A DNA stretch of 64,000 bases from Desulforegula conservatrix Mb1Pa (lineage in GTDB: Bacteria; Desulfobacterota; Desulfobacteria; Desulfobacterales; Desulforegulaceae): the NCBI RefSeq assembly GCF_000426225.1, contig NZ_AUEY01000005.1, positions 62,001-126,000 on the forward strand, written 5' to 3'. Every line of letters starts with the position of its first letter. The stretch's first letter is position 1. This document shows positions 25,731 through 35,209 of the stretch, in pieces. Made by a program: the position numbers and the translations under genes. Below the pieces are notes generated by a model. It had not been told where the DNA came from. It saw nothing but the letters and a program-made list of their open reading frames with translations, and did not search any database.

Positions 25731-27818
25731 CTAATGATGACTGTTCACCATATTCATTTCCATGGTAAATGCCATCTGTGAAAGCTGGTTGACATCCAGC
25801 ATGAGAGCAATGGTTCCATCGCCAAGAATTGTTGCTCCTGACACTCCTTCGACGTCCCTGTATACCCTGCCAAGCGATTTGATGACTGTCTGGTGCTGGC
25901 CTATCACCCTGTCAACCACAAAGCCGATTCTTGAGCCGTCCACTTCAGCAATGGCTATCTGGGAAATATCCGGGTGAGCGGAATTTATGCCGAAGAATTC
26001 ACGCAGGGAAATATAAGGCACGAGTTCTCCCCTTAAAGTTGCCATATGGCGGCCATGGGCCTTGTTTATCGTGTCTGATGTAAGCTCTATGCATTCCTCC
26101 ACAACAGAGAGGGGAAGAACAAAGCTTGTTGTTCCTATCTCGACAAGCAGACCGTCTATTATCGCAAGTGTCAGTGGCAGTTTGAGGGTAATTGTTGTGC
26201 CCCCTCCTTTTACGCTTTCTATTTCTATGGTTCCCCTAAGCGCCTCTATGCTTTTTTTGACAACGTCCATACCAACGCCCCGGCCGGAGACATCTGTGAT
26301 TTCCTTGGCAGTCGAGAATCCGGGATTGAAAATGAGGGAGAATATCTCTTTTTCAGGCAGGTCTGCGTCACGGTCAATGAGTCCTTTTTCTATTCCTTTT
26401 TTCTTTATGGCTTCGGCATCCAGGCCTGCTCCGTCATCTTTTATCTTGATAAGGACATTTGTTCCTCTGTGTTCGGCGCTCAGCTTGACGGTCCCATGGG
26501 CAGGTTTCCCCGTGCTTTTTCTGATATCAGCCTGTTCTATACCGTGGTCTATGCTGTTGCGGATTATGTGTACAAGGGGATCGCTCAGGCGTTCTATAAC
26601 TGTCTTGTCAAGTTCCGTGTCTCCGCCTTCGGTGATCATTTCAATGGATTTTCCAAGCTCGTCGGACAGATCCCTGACAAGCCGCTTGAATTTGCTGAAA
26701 GTCGTTCCAATGGGCAGCATTCTGATTCCCATGGCATTGTCCCTGAGGTCCGCGGTCAGGCGTTCCACCTCCTCAGCTATCATGACAAGCTCGGAATCAT
26801 TCTGGACAGACGCTTTCTGGGTGAGTCTGGCCTGAACAGTAACAAGTTCGCCAACAAGATCCACAAGCTTGTCGAGTTTGTCTGCAGCCACCCTTATGCT
26901 CGAGGCCGCGACTGTTTCCTGCCTCTTTTTGCGTATATCCCTTATGTATTCCTGTTCTACGAGTGCAGACTCGACAGCTTCTGGTTCAGCCTGTCTTGAC
27001 GCCACAATCAGTTCACCTATTTTTACTTTTTCGCCAAGGATCTGATTGAGGCCGTCAGAAGAAATCTCGCCCCTGCCGACCAGAATCTGGCCAAGGGGAC
27101 GATATTCAACATCATCTTCTATGTCTTCGCTGTCTATTTCCTCTATGCTTATATCACTGCCGTCCTCAACAAAAATGAATACATCCCTGATTTCATTAAC
27201 GCCGTTTTTTGTTGTCAGAAGTATGTCCCAGCCCATCTGGCAGGTTATGGGGTCAAGATTTTCAAGAATTGGGATTCTGTCAGGTCTTGCAGTTATTCTG
27301 CATCTGCCCAGCTCTTTCAGCTCATCCATGAGAAACAGGGGATTGCCGCCTGTGGCAAGGATCTGGGGATTGGGATAAAAACGGATTCTGTATGTGGCTT
27401 CCCTGGTTTTTTCTTCCTTTATTATTTCGGCGGGCTTTTCTTCATGGGAAGATGGCTTTTGCATTATCTCCCTGAAGCCTGAAAGGATATGCTCTGATCT
27501 GCCTTTGTCTATGGTTTCGCCTTCGACCATTTTACGGATCTGGTCACAGGCCTGGAGAGTAAGGTTGATGATTTGTTTTGTGACATGGATTTCTCCCGCC
27601 CTGACAAGGTCAAAAAACGTTTCCACATCATGGGTGAATTCGGCAATGTCATCAAAGCCGAACATTGCACCTGAACCCTTTATGGTGTGCATTGCCCGGA
27701 AAACCCGGCCTATGAGTTCCATGTCATCAGGTGTTTCCTCAAGCTCGAGAAGCGAAGCCTCGAGTTCTGTCAGAAGTTCATTCGCCTCTTCCTGATATGC
27801 CGCCTTGTGAATGTCCAT
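25731..27818 (-). CDS. cheA: Chemotaxis histidine kinase CheA
   Basis: A 695-aa CheA. P1 Hpt domain with phosphorylatable His44 in RAMHTIKGSGAMFG; a region around 140-270 with two segments that may include a P2-like CheY/CheB-binding domain; P3 dimerisation (LDKLVDLVGELVTVQARL); P4 ATPase with the N-box DPLVHIIRNSIDHGIE and G-boxes DDGAGLD and GRGVGMDVVK; and a C-terminal CheW-like P5 domain (~555-690). It autophosphorylates and passes phosphate to CheY and CheB. An additional ~50-residue charged segment (about 245-290) precedes P3. Confidence 0.97.
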   Translation of the reverse strand: MDIHKAAYQEEANELLTELEASLLELEETPDDMELIGRVFRAMHTIKGSGAMFGFDDIAEFTHDVETFFDLVRAGEIHVTKQIINLTLQACDQIRKMVEGETIDKGRSEHILSGFREIMQKPSSHEEKPAEIIKEEKTREATYRIRFYPNPQILATGGNPLFLMDELKELGRCRITARPDRIPILENLDPITCQMGWDILLTTKNGVNEIRDVFIFVEDGSDISIEEIDSEDIEDDVEYRPLGQILVGRGEISSDGLNQILGEKVKIGELIVASRQAEPEAVESALVEQEYIRDIRKKRQETVAASSIRVAADKLDKLVDLVGELVTVQARLTQKASVQNDSELVMIAEEVERLTADLRDNAMGIRMLPIGTTFSKFKRLVRDLSDELGKSIEMITEGGDTELDKTVIERLSDPLVHIIRNSIDHGIEQADIRKSTGKPAHGTVKLSAEHRGTNVLIKIKDDGAGLDAEAIKKKGIEKGLIDRDADLPEKEIFSLIFNPGFSTAKEITDVSGRGVGMDVVKKSIEALRGTIEIESVKGGGTTITLKLPLTLAIIDGLLVEIGTTSFVLPLSVVEECIELTSDTINKAHGRHMATLRGELVPYISLREFFGINSAHPDISQIAIAEVDGSRIGFVVDRVIGQHQTVIKSLGRVYRDVEGVSGATILGDGTIALMLDVNQLSQMAFTMEMNMVNSHH

Positions 27819-27836
27819 TTTTCTCTCCCGTTTTTA

Positions 27837-28202
27837 TTATCCTATGACCTTTTTCACCACCGCAATAAGCTGCTCAGGATTAAATGGCTTTACTATCCAT
27901 CCTGTGGCTCCTGCTTCCTTGCCGGCCATTTTTTTGTCGGCCTGGGATTCGGTTGTGAGCATGATGATTGGAACGAATTTATATTCAGGAATTGCCCTTA
28001 CCCGGCGTATCAGTTCGATTCCGTCCAGATTAGGCATGTTCAGGTCAGTGATGAGCATGTTGACGGCACAGCTTTTAATTTTCAGAAGAGCATCCTTTCC
28101 GTCAACAGCTTCGATTATGTCATATCCAGCCTGTTTAAGGGTAAAATTGATCATCTGCCGTACACTGTTGGAGTCGTCGGCCGTAAGAATCACCTTGGCC
28201 AT
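27837..28202 (-). CDS. cheY: CheY-like single-domain response regulator
   Basis: A 121-aa receiver domain only. The acidic pocket is in ILTADDSNSVR, the phospho-acceptor is Asp53 in LITDLNMPNLDG, and the conserved Thr and Lys are in IMLTTESQADKK and WIVKPFNPEQL. It is the probable phosphate recipient from the adjacent CheA. The ATG is 1 base after the STAS gene and the gene is 18 bases upstream of cheA. No CheZ, CheC or CheX phosphatase gene is visible near it. Confidence 0.95.
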   Translation of the reverse strand: MAKVILTADDSNSVRQMINFTLKQAGYDIIEAVDGKDALLKIKSCAVNMLITDLNMPNLDGIELIRRVRAIPEYKFVPIIMLTTESQADKKMAGKEAGATGWIVKPFNPEQLIAVVKKVIG

Positions 28203-28520
28203 TTATACCTCCTTTTCATCATGCTTTATGAGCTTCTCAATGGACAGGCATGCATTGTCCAGGGTCTGGAGGATTGATTCAGGGATGTTTGTGAAAGTCA
28301 GTTTTTTGCGGAGTCTGGCGGCTGATTTGCCTGCCGAATAAAGCAGCTGAATTGCCGTGAGGTCGCAGTCTGAAACCGAGCCAAGATCAATGTAGAGCTC
28401 GTCTCCTTTTTCAAATCCTGACAAAAGCTCGTTTTTGAACGCCTCTGCCTCATAAATGCTTAGGACTCCGCTTATTTTAAGGAGTGTTTTATCGTTTTCG
28501 GTTTCTGTCATGAACGCCAT
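28203..28520 (-). CDS. STAS-domain protein of the chemosensory cluster
   Basis: A 105-aa STAS domain (anti-sigma-antagonist fold) resembling MlaB-type and SpoIIAA-like proteins. The segment ELYIDLGSVSDCDLTAIQLL (residues ~49-68) is the phosphorylation-loop region, with Thr63 at or near the position of the usual Ser. A phosphatase or kinase partner of the Rsb type is not encoded nearby. It immediately precedes cheY with no gap, and AAGGAG lies before its ATG. STAS proteins occur in several che clusters, where their role is unclear; here it may scaffold or regulate the CheA/CheY branch. Confidence 0.85.
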   Translation of the reverse strand: MAFMTETENDKTLLKISGVLSIYEAEAFKNELLSGFEKGDELYIDLGSVSDCDLTAIQLLYSAGKSAARLRKKLTFTNIPESILQTLDNACLSIEKLIKHDEKEV

Positions 28521-28603
28521 ATGGTCTCCTTATTTTTTCCATTTAATGTGACGAAACGGCCAGCCTGTTCCTGAAAGGGCTATGGCCTGAACGTCAACTG
28601 CAA

Positions 28604-30604
28604 TCAGAAAAGTTCGACATTATTGCCAAAATCATCATCCTTGTTTTTTTGACCTGGTTTTTCAGACTCTTCGGCCGCATTGGAATCAATGACTTCTTTT
28701 TTCAGGATTTCTTCTCCATTTTCACTGACAGTTCCCGCATCGTTACTGTCAGTCGTATCAAACAGCTCTATATTGTCCCACAGCTCGACAGGCGCTTCGG
28801 CTGCCATAACCGCTTTTGTTTTTGAGGCCAGCATCTTTTCATGAACTTCTCTCTGCTGTTGCATTGTGTAAGTTTCTGCGAGACTGTCCGCAGATTCCGC
28901 CATATATGAACCCTGATTTTGAGTCCATGGCTCAAGGGCTACCAGATCATTCTCTATTCCCGATTTTATTTTTCCGAAATCTTTGGCAAGAATTTTAATG
29001 AAATCAAGATCTTTAACTGTTTCTGATATTGTCGAGCCTAATTCAGAGGCCTTTATTTTTGCGGCCGATTTTTTCCGCTCAAACAGATCATAGGTTTCCG
29101 CAAGCATTCTGGTTGTTTTTTCCAGATACACATAGGATTCATCATCTTTCAGATCCATTGAATTCAGTTTTTCGATCTGTTTGTTCGTATCCGAGATTAT
29201 GACGTTTACCTCAGAGACTATTTCATTGATCTGGTTTGAAAGTCCCACAAGGATCTGGGCCAGTTCTTCGAGTGTTCTTCCCTCTGCTCCGAGATGGGCC
29301 GCCTTGATGATGGCGTTCAGGGCTATCAGATGGGTGTCTGTGTTTACCCTGTCCACTGTTTTCATATATTCAGAAAGTCTTGATGCCGTAGATCCTGCCT
29401 TGGCCGTGACTTCTTTAAGTATGTCCGCGATTGCCCTTGATCTTTTCATGAGCAAGGCCAGCTCTGAAAAAGACTGTTTCAGGCGCCGGAAAGGATCCCT
29501 ATCCTTTGAGGCTGCATCTTCTTCTGTCTGGAGGTCGTTTATGAGGTTTTCTATGTTTGATTTTATTTCCGCAAACGCATTCCCGCATTTATGAAATACT
29601 TCTTCAACTTCCTCTGACATCGCTGCAAGCTGTGCATGCTGAAGATTGATTATTGCGTAAGCAGCCCCGATTCTCTCATTTTTTGCCTCTGATCCGGCGC
29701 CGGCTGAGATGGCTTCCCTGACCCTTGATTCCGCTTCGTTCAGAGAGCTGCTCATATGCTCTATCCTCTGGCGCATGCTGTCGTGAAACTGCATCTGCAT
29801 AACGATTTCGCCGGTCTGTCTGGAGATCTTTCCCGAATTATACGTGGCCTTTTCCATGATGTTTCTTGAAAGTACCATCAGGTTTTCTATGTCATTTACA
29901 GCTTCTTTTACTGTGGATGAGGCATCCTCAGCCATTTCTCCAAATTCGGCAAGGCCGGATTCAATGCTTTTTGTGGCTGTCTGCTGGGCTTTTCTGGCAT
30001 TTTCCGCATCTTCTCTTATGGCCGAGATTATCTCGATGATTTTTTCGGAAAGTGGTCTCATTTCTTCTGAAATGAACCCGAACATTTCGTTCGCAGCCGG
30101 TGATCTTCTGCTTTCAATTTTTATATTAAGTCCAACAGATCTGAAAAAACCCGCAGCTTTCTCAAATGAGTCACACAATCTGAAAAGCTTGTTCAAATTT
30201 CCTGAAATGGCTGCCATATCCGCTGATTTTTCGTGCACAAGATTTCTGTATGCATCAAGATCTTTCAGTGCTTTATCCGCAATCTCACCCGCGCTGTTTA
30301 TGCCCCCGTTGCCGTCTTCTTTGCCTATCTGTTCTGCTGCCTCATTAATCAGGCACAGGAGATCCGATATGTTTTTATGAAAACTGAAAAGACCGCTTCC
30401 GAGCCGAGTGAAATTGTTTTCTGATTTTTTGCTCCTTGAAACAAGGCCTGCGCCTGATTTATTTATATTTTCAATTACTTCGTACATTGCTTTATTGGAA
30501 GGAACCATGGCTGGCTTATGGCTGAAAAAGGCAGACAGTCTTCCCCCTGTTTTTATGATTAGATTCCTGATTGAATTTATTAATCTGGGAGTCGGATTCT
30601 TCAA
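28604..30604 (-). CDS. Soluble methyl-accepting-chemotaxis-like protein with C-terminal ELF motifs
   Basis: A 666-aa, mostly alpha-helical coiled-coil protein without transmembrane helices or a recognisable ligand domain. The middle region (NTDTHLIALNAIIKAAHLGAEGRTLEELAQILVGLSNQI, near residues 420-460) resembles the MCP signalling hairpin tip and its flanks, with a diverged tip. The last ~90 residues are acidic and disordered and carry the pattern DNIELF once and NNVELF at the extreme C-terminus. The start is TTG at 30604 with AGAGG 6 bases upstream. As first gene of the che cluster it is the likely cognate cytoplasmic sensor or scaffold. Confidence 0.75.
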   Translation of the reverse strand: MKNPTPRLINSIRNLIIKTGGRLSAFFSHKPAMVPSNKAMYEVIENINKSGAGLVSRSKKSENNFTRLGSGLFSFHKNISDLLCLINEAAEQIGKEDGNGGINSAGEIADKALKDLDAYRNLVHEKSADMAAISGNLNKLFRLCDSFEKAAGFFRSVGLNIKIESRRSPAANEMFGFISEEMRPLSEKIIEIISAIREDAENARKAQQTATKSIESGLAEFGEMAEDASSTVKEAVNDIENLMVLSRNIMEKATYNSGKISRQTGEIVMQMQFHDSMRQRIEHMSSSLNEAESRVREAISAGAGSEAKNERIGAAYAIINLQHAQLAAMSEEVEEVFHKCGNAFAEIKSNIENLINDLQTEEDAASKDRDPFRRLKQSFSELALLMKRSRAIADILKEVTAKAGSTASRLSEYMKTVDRVNTDTHLIALNAIIKAAHLGAEGRTLEELAQILVGLSNQINEIVSEVNVIISDTNKQIEKLNSMDLKDDESYVYLEKTTRMLAETYDLFERKKSAAKIKASELGSTISETVKDLDFIKILAKDFGKIKSGIENDLVALEPWTQNQGSYMAESADSLAETYTMQQQREVHEKMLASKTKAVMAAEAPVELWDNIELFDTTDSNDAGTVSENGEEILKKEVIDSNAAEESEKPGQKNKDDDFGNNVELF

Positions 30605-31037
30605 GAAAAGCCTCTTGATGTCTGTTTATGGTCTTGGGGAACCCTGGAATAAAGCGGCCGCCCAAAGAGTCATTTGGATAAAGCCTGGATTAGAATTGGA
30701 ATTATTAAATGGAATTACTGATCAGTAAAACTGGACAAGGTATCAAAAAGTCCGATTACAGTCATTCCGGAGCAGGACGGAATCCAGAAACAGCTGAAAT
30801 TATAAAGATGCCGGATCAAGTCCTGCATGACGACAAGGCCATTTTTAGACTTTTTGCGATTCCATCTAACTTGAATAATGTTCGGATTTTATGATGTATG
30901 CTGAAAATTAAGACAAAAACAATGTCTTGTTTTTTTATAGCGTTTCCTCAAGATAAGATCAATCAATTTAACCCACGTCAAAACAGGCCTCAATGATACT
31001 GATCTTGTATTCAGCTGCATCAAATAAAGATCCTACA
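30605..31037. other. Intergenic region with one family 1 repeat
   Basis: About 430 bases without a supported gene. It contains family 1 copy e (30735-30865) and a short hairpin AAGACA/TGTCTT followed by seven T at 30910-30936. The promoter of the chemosensory operon should lie at the left side of this stretch, but none is clear. Confidence 0.55.
30735..30865. repeat. Dispersed TIR element, family 1, copy e
   Basis: Begins ACAAGGTATCAAAAAGTCC and ends TAGACTTTTTGCGATTCC in inverted orientation. The interior CATTCCGGAGCAGGACGGAAT hairpin and the GATGCCGGATCAAGTCC segment match copies d and f. Confidence 0.85.
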
Positions 31038-32831
31038 TTATCTCGGATGAAGAATTGAATTCAGGACTGTGGGGTAGAATATTTCCATTGATATGGGTTT
31101 TGAAATATAGTCATCCATCCCGGCCAAAAGACATTTTTCCCTGTCTCCCCTCATGGCGTGGGCAGTTAAGGCGATGATAGGGGTATTTTGGTTTTCCCCG
31201 GACTTCCTGATAATTTTTGTGGCCTCGATTCCCGATACCACAGGCATCTGAACATCCATGATGATAAGATCAAATGTCAGGGTTGAAAGATGATCAAGTG
31301 CTTCCTGGCCATTTTTTGCACATACAGGGAAAATGTCTATTTTTGAAAGCATTTTTTCACATAGCTCCCTGTTTACGGGGTGATCTTCTGCAAGCAGGAC
31401 TTTCAGTTCTTTTTTCCCTTTTGAGGCCAGATGGTCATGGACATGCTTTTTGTAAAGTTCCAGATCCAGTCCGTTTTGCCCGGTTTTTTCATGAGAGCGG
31501 CCTGATAATGATTCAAGGCCAGGTTGTGAATACGGTAATGTTATGGTGAAGGTAAATAAGGAGCCTTTGCCTTTTTCGCTTTCTACTTCAATTTTTCCGT
31601 TCATCAGGGATGCGAGCTGTCTTGATATGGCAAGTCCCAGACCTGTGCCACCATATTTTCTTGTCATTGAACCGTCAATCTGGCTGAAAGCCTTGAAAAG
31701 ACGGTCTATTTTGTCTTTGTCCATTCCTATGCCAGCGTCTTTTATCATGAAGCTTACGCAAGCTTCATGTTCATTTTTCCAGGAACATTCCAGCTCTATC
31801 TGAACATCCCTGTTTTCAGAAAATTTAACGGCATTGTCAGCGAGGTTCATTACAATCTGCTTTATTCTCAGTGCATCGCCCATAAGAAGACCTGGAAAAG
31901 ATTCTGATTTATCGAATATGATGTTTATTCCCTTTTCCAGGGCTCTTGGAGTCAATGTGTCAATTATCTCTTCGATTATTTTTTCAGGCTTGAATAAATC
32001 AGGGTAGATTATCAGCTGACGGGCCTCTATCTTTGAAAAATCCAGAATGTCGTTTAAAAGATCAAGCAGATTTTCACCGCACGAGTTTATAAGATTCAGG
32101 TAATGCATCTGCTCGTCTGACAGTTCTGTATCCATGAGAATTTTTGTCATTCCCATAACTCCGTTCATGGGAGTTCTTATCTCATGGCTCATATTTGCAA
32201 GAAAAAGGCTTTTTGCCTGGCTTGCAGCTTCAGCTGCTTTTTTTGCCATTTCAAGGGCCTGTTCAGCGAGTTTTCTTGGTGTTATATCCCTTGTGACTCC
32301 TCTGAAGCCTGTCGGAGTGCCATTATGGTTTTTCATGAGTGTAATGGAGGTTTCGAGGAACCTTGGATTCCCGTCCTTATGGATGATTTCGTAAGCGACT
32401 CCCCGCATGGGTTCGCCGTTTTTATAAACTTTGTTGAATGCCTCGTAGAGGTTTTTAGCGTTTTCAGGAGTCATATAGGCCCTGTTATTCATGGCTAACA
32501 TTTCTTCTGCGCTATAACCAAGGACTTTGGTTATTCCCTGATTGACAAACAAGGTTTTCCCTGAAAGATCCACCTCGTAATATCCGTCTTCGATCTCATT
32601 CAGGATTTCCTGATGCTTTTTAAGTATATGGGATTGATTTACTACCCGTCTGTACCATAAAAGCGAAGCTATTGACCCTCCTGCGGAAATCCCAAGAATA
32701 AAGTCCAGGTTTGGCGTGTTTTTGATGTTCAGGATATTGGTGAATTCAGGGCGCAGGAATAGCATCCCTGCAAATGCGGCGAGGGCTGCGAGAAGAAAAG
32801 CTATGACATTTTTTTTAATCTTGTGCTTCAT
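31038..32831 (-). CDS. Membrane hybrid histidine kinase (PAS-HisKA-HATPase-REC)
   Basis: A 597-aa kinase. Two N-terminal hydrophobic segments (residues ~9-26 and ~43-60) are separated by a short loop. One PAS domain with PAC follows (~73-190), then HisKA with His216 in [15 protein letters not shown], a HATPase domain with the [14 protein letters not shown]-box (~395-407), and a C-terminal receiver whose phospho-acceptor Asp is in [13 protein letters not shown]. There is no DNA-binding output domain and no adjacent response regulator, so it probably signals through a separate Hpt protein. It is a single gene on the minus strand. Confidence 0.93.
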   Translation of the reverse strand: MKHKIKKNVIAFLLAALAAFAGMLFLRPEFTNILNIKNTPNLDFILGISAGGSIASLLWYRRVVNQSHILKKHQEILNEIEDGYYEVDLSGKTLFVNQGITKVLGYSAEEMLAMNNRAYMTPENAKNLYEAFNKVYKNGEPMRGVAYEIIHKDGNPRFLETSITLMKNHNGTPTGFRGVTRDITPRKLAEQALEMAKKAAEAASQAKSLFLANMSHEIRTPMNGVMGMTKILMDTELSDEQMHYLNLINSCGENLLDLLNDILDFSKIEARQLIIYPDLFKPEKIIEEIIDTLTPRALEKGINIIFDKSESFPGLLMGDALRIKQIVMNLADNAVKFSENRDVQIELECSWKNEHEACVSFMIKDAGIGMDKDKIDRLFKAFSQIDGSMTRKYGGTGLGLAISRQLASLMNGKIEVESEKGKGSLFTFTITLPYSQPGLESLSGRSHEKTGQNGLDLELYKKHVHDHLASKGKKELKVLLAEDHPVNRELCEKMLSKIDIFPVCAKNGQEALDHLSTLTFDLIIMDVQMPVVSGIEATKIIRKSGENQNTPIIALTAHAMRGDREKCLLAGMDDYISKPISMEIFYPTVLNSILHPR

Positions 32832-32989
32832 TTAGATAGTATTTGTGCCGAGATGATTACGCTTAAGGCATTTTGAGCGGCAAGTGTCTTATGTCGAACT
32901 TTATCGATACTAACAGCATTTCATCCTGTTTGGTATAAAAAAGTCTTTTTTTTGTTGGCTATCTTCTTATTAAATCAAGATTTATAATG

Positions 32990-33028
32990 TAGATCGGATT
33001 AGAGCGTTCTTTGCTCGTAATCCGACAT
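32990..33028. repeat. TCGGATTA hairpin repeat, family 2
   Basis: Matches the 18895 copy over TCGGATTAGAGCGTTCTTTG and CTCGTAATCCGACAT. It is intergenic, between the hybrid kinase promoter side and the acetolactate decarboxylase gene. Confidence 0.85.
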
Positions 33029-33113
33029 AAATCTTCGCTATTTCAACAGTATTGCATTCTGTATAGTCCCCGGAGTTATTGCGTTTTATGATGAAAGTGA
33101 ATCACCATGGCGG

Positions 33114-33887
33114 TCATTTTTCAATTTTCTGAAGATCAGCGTTTCTGTTTTTTGTGAGATCAGTTCCGCCGAACACATCATCATCTTTTGGAAGAACCAT
33201 ATAGAAACCATTGCATATGTCTATTTTGCATTCGGCATTTTTTGTTTCAAAGGAAAGTATGTGACCGCCTTTTGTCCTGTCTTTTGAAAGAAAATGAAGA
33301 TGATATCCTGGGACATTTAACCCTTTGACAAAAGGCGGACATCTGAATCCGACGATTGTTCCACTTATATTCCTCATTTTGAATCTCGGCTGATTTTTTG
33401 TTATTTCAGAAAGAGGGGAGTAGGGCTTTCTCTGGGCAGGGACGCTTCTTGTTTCCATAAAACTGAAGTCACCATCAATTCTTATGGCGCAAAACAGGTT
33501 TTTGTTTGGAGAGGCCATATCTATGATGTCTTCCATGGCTTTAAAATCAGTTTTATTTTCAATTGTTACGGTTTTTTCAGGCTTGAAATCGCAAATGGAG
33601 GCAAAAGGGCTTCCCGTATTCAAATCAGGAGAATAAACATTCCCGTCAGCCTTGATCTGGTAAATTTTCCCGTCAAGCACGACCATTTCTCCATCAAGCC
33701 CCTGAAAAGTTCCGAGACCGAAATCCCCGTTTTGGAGAAGTTCTCCGCACGACATATGACCGTCATAATTGCCGGCAATAAGAGAATCAATTGTGGAAAT
33801 CTGCATTATTGTGTCAGGCCTTGATATTGAACAGCCTGAGAAGATAATGCACAGAATGGAAAGATAAATAAATGTTGTTTTTTTCAT
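33114..33887 (-). CDS. Lipoprotein-type alpha-acetolactate decarboxylase
   Basis: A 257-aa protein with a signal peptide and lipobox ending at Cys19 (CIIFSGC), followed by Ser, which favours outer-membrane sorting. The mature part matches acetolactate decarboxylase: QISTIDSLIAGNYDGHMSCG, GDFGLGTFQGLDGEMVVLDG, SPFASICDF, and the zinc motif GYHLHFLSKDRTKGGHILSF with all three His ligands. The enzyme converts acetolactate to acetoin. An exported lipoprotein form is unusual, since most bacterial enzymes are cytoplasmic, although secreted forms exist in Brevibacillus. The gene overlaps the upstream MFS gene by 4 bases, so the two are translationally coupled. Confidence 0.85.
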   Translation of the reverse strand: MKKTTFIYLSILCIIFSGCSISRPDTIMQISTIDSLIAGNYDGHMSCGELLQNGDFGLGTFQGLDGEMVVLDGKIYQIKADGNVYSPDLNTGSPFASICDFKPEKTVTIENKTDFKAMEDIIDMASPNKNLFCAIRIDGDFSFMETRSVPAQRKPYSPLSEITKNQPRFKMRNISGTIVGFRCPPFVKGLNVPGYHLHFLSKDRTKGGHILSFETKNAECKIDICNGFYMVLPKDDDVFGGTDLTKNRNADLQKIEK

Positions 33888-35056
33888 AATGAGCTCACCT
33901 TTTTATTTGCTGAAATTCTTTGAAGTGTAATCCACATCCCCAGCATCAAACATCCTGCAACAAGGCTTACCACCCCTATTGTCCTGATCTTGTTTTCCCA
34001 GTCCAGGGATATCATCCACATTGAAATGGCGCCGAATATGAAATATGAAAAAATCATGATGGATGATGCGGCTCCGGCGTTTTTGTCCACCTGCTCAAGA
34101 ACGAGATTGTTGCTTGGTGGACGGCTCAGGCCTATGGAAAAAGTCAAAAGAGCCATTGGCAGGGCAAGGCTGTATGGGCCATGTCCGGCAAAAAGCAGCA
34201 TCCATAAACCTCCTGTCAGGATTCCGATAAATCCGGCTGTCATAAGATGTTTTGATGACATTACCCTTAGAAGTCTTGAGCATGAAAACGAACCCGCCAT
34301 GAAGGCCAGCGCGTTTGCTCCGAAGAAGTATCCGAAGGTCTGTTCTGTAAGTCCGAGCCTTGTGATGTATATGTCCGCAGAACCGCCAATGAACGCAAAA
34401 AGCGGAAACGCTGCTATGGCGACCATTATGGCGTAACCCATGAACTTCACATTCTTGAAAAGATATATGTAACCTGAGGCAAGTTCAGATACCTTTACTT
34501 TAATTGGATTTTTAAGGGTTTCTTCCATTTTGTAAACCCCGGCGAGTGAAATTGCCCCGAGAATCGCCTGGGACACAAAAATCCACGGCCATGAAAACCA
34601 TTTTAAGAGCCATCCACCTAAAACAGGGGCGAGCATTGGCGCAAGCGATACTATCACGGCGATCACTGCCAGAATCTGTTCCCTTTCTTTTCCAGTAAAA
34701 AGATCCTTACTGATCGCCATGGCAAGGGTCGCTGCAGCTGCAGCTCCTGCTGCCTGGATTATTCTTGAAACAATAAGGCTTTCCGCGTTTGGAGAAAGAG
34801 CGCAGAGAATGCATGCCAGAATATATAAACCTATTCCAGCCATGAGCGGCGGTCTTCTTCCGTATCTGTCGGAGACAGGCCCGTAAACCAGAAGCGAAAT
34901 GCAGTAGGCTATGAAAAAGCAGACAAGCGTCAGATTAATGACTGACAATGGCTGGTTCCACTGCTTCTGAAGAGTTGGTATTGCAGGGAGGTACATGTCT
35001 GTCGCAAGTGGTGGAAATGCGGTCAGAAGGGCTAACAAAGGGAGCTTTTTGTTCAT
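33884..35056 (-). CDS. Bcr/CflA-type MFS exporter
   Basis: A 390-aa 12-helix major facilitator of the drug:H+ antiporter family. Motif A is present as YGPVSDRYGRRPPLMAG (residues ~58-74), along with the LATDMYLPAIPTLQ region at the N-terminus that typifies Bcr/CflA. An in-frame TTG at 35065 exists, but the ATG at 35056 is preferred. It is the first gene of a two-gene operon with the acetolactate decarboxylase. Bcr/CflA members export bicyclomycin, chloramphenicol, sulfonamides or small metabolites, so the pairing raises the possibility of export of an acetolactate-related compound, an inference only. Confidence 0.88.
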   Translation of the reverse strand: MNKKLPLLALLTAFPPLATDMYLPAIPTLQKQWNQPLSVINLTLVCFFIAYCISLLVYGPVSDRYGRRPPLMAGIGLYILACILCALSPNAESLIVSRIIQAAGAAAAATLAMAISKDLFTGKEREQILAVIAVIVSLAPMLAPVLGGWLLKWFSWPWIFVSQAILGAISLAGVYKMEETLKNPIKVKVSELASGYIYLFKNVKFMGYAIMVAIAAFPLFAFIGGSADIYITRLGLTEQTFGYFFGANALAFMAGSFSCSRLLRVMSSKHLMTAGFIGILTGGLWMLLFAGHGPYSLALPMALLTFSIGLSRPPSNNLVLEQVDKNAGAASSIMIFSYFIFGAISMWMISLDWENKIRTIGVVSLVAGCLMLGMWITLQRISANKKVSSL

Positions 35057-35100
35057 GGTATACAACTTTATTTTAAAATGGGCCTTTGGGGCAAATTAAC

Positions 35101-35152
35101 AAAAGCCCGATTAAATCGGATCTAATCAGACCCAATCGGGCTTTGTTTTTTT
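35101..35152. terminator. Hairpin with T-run upstream of the MFS gene
   Basis: AAAGCCCGATT and AATCGGGCTTT are complementary arms around a 20-base loop, with seven T after it on the plus strand. It is downstream of hsdR on the minus strand and upstream of the MFS gene. It may end hsdR transcription or act as a 5' leader structure; its direction is not settled. Confidence 0.6.
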
Positions 35153-35209
35153 AACTTCAGAGAATCACATACTTATAAATATAGCGCTTTTCAATGCTTT
35201 TTAAATTTG

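Noticed and set aside
26062-26835. A 257-codon open frame antisense to cheA.
   Set aside because: Shadow of cheA with Ser/Pro-rich composition and no homology I can see.
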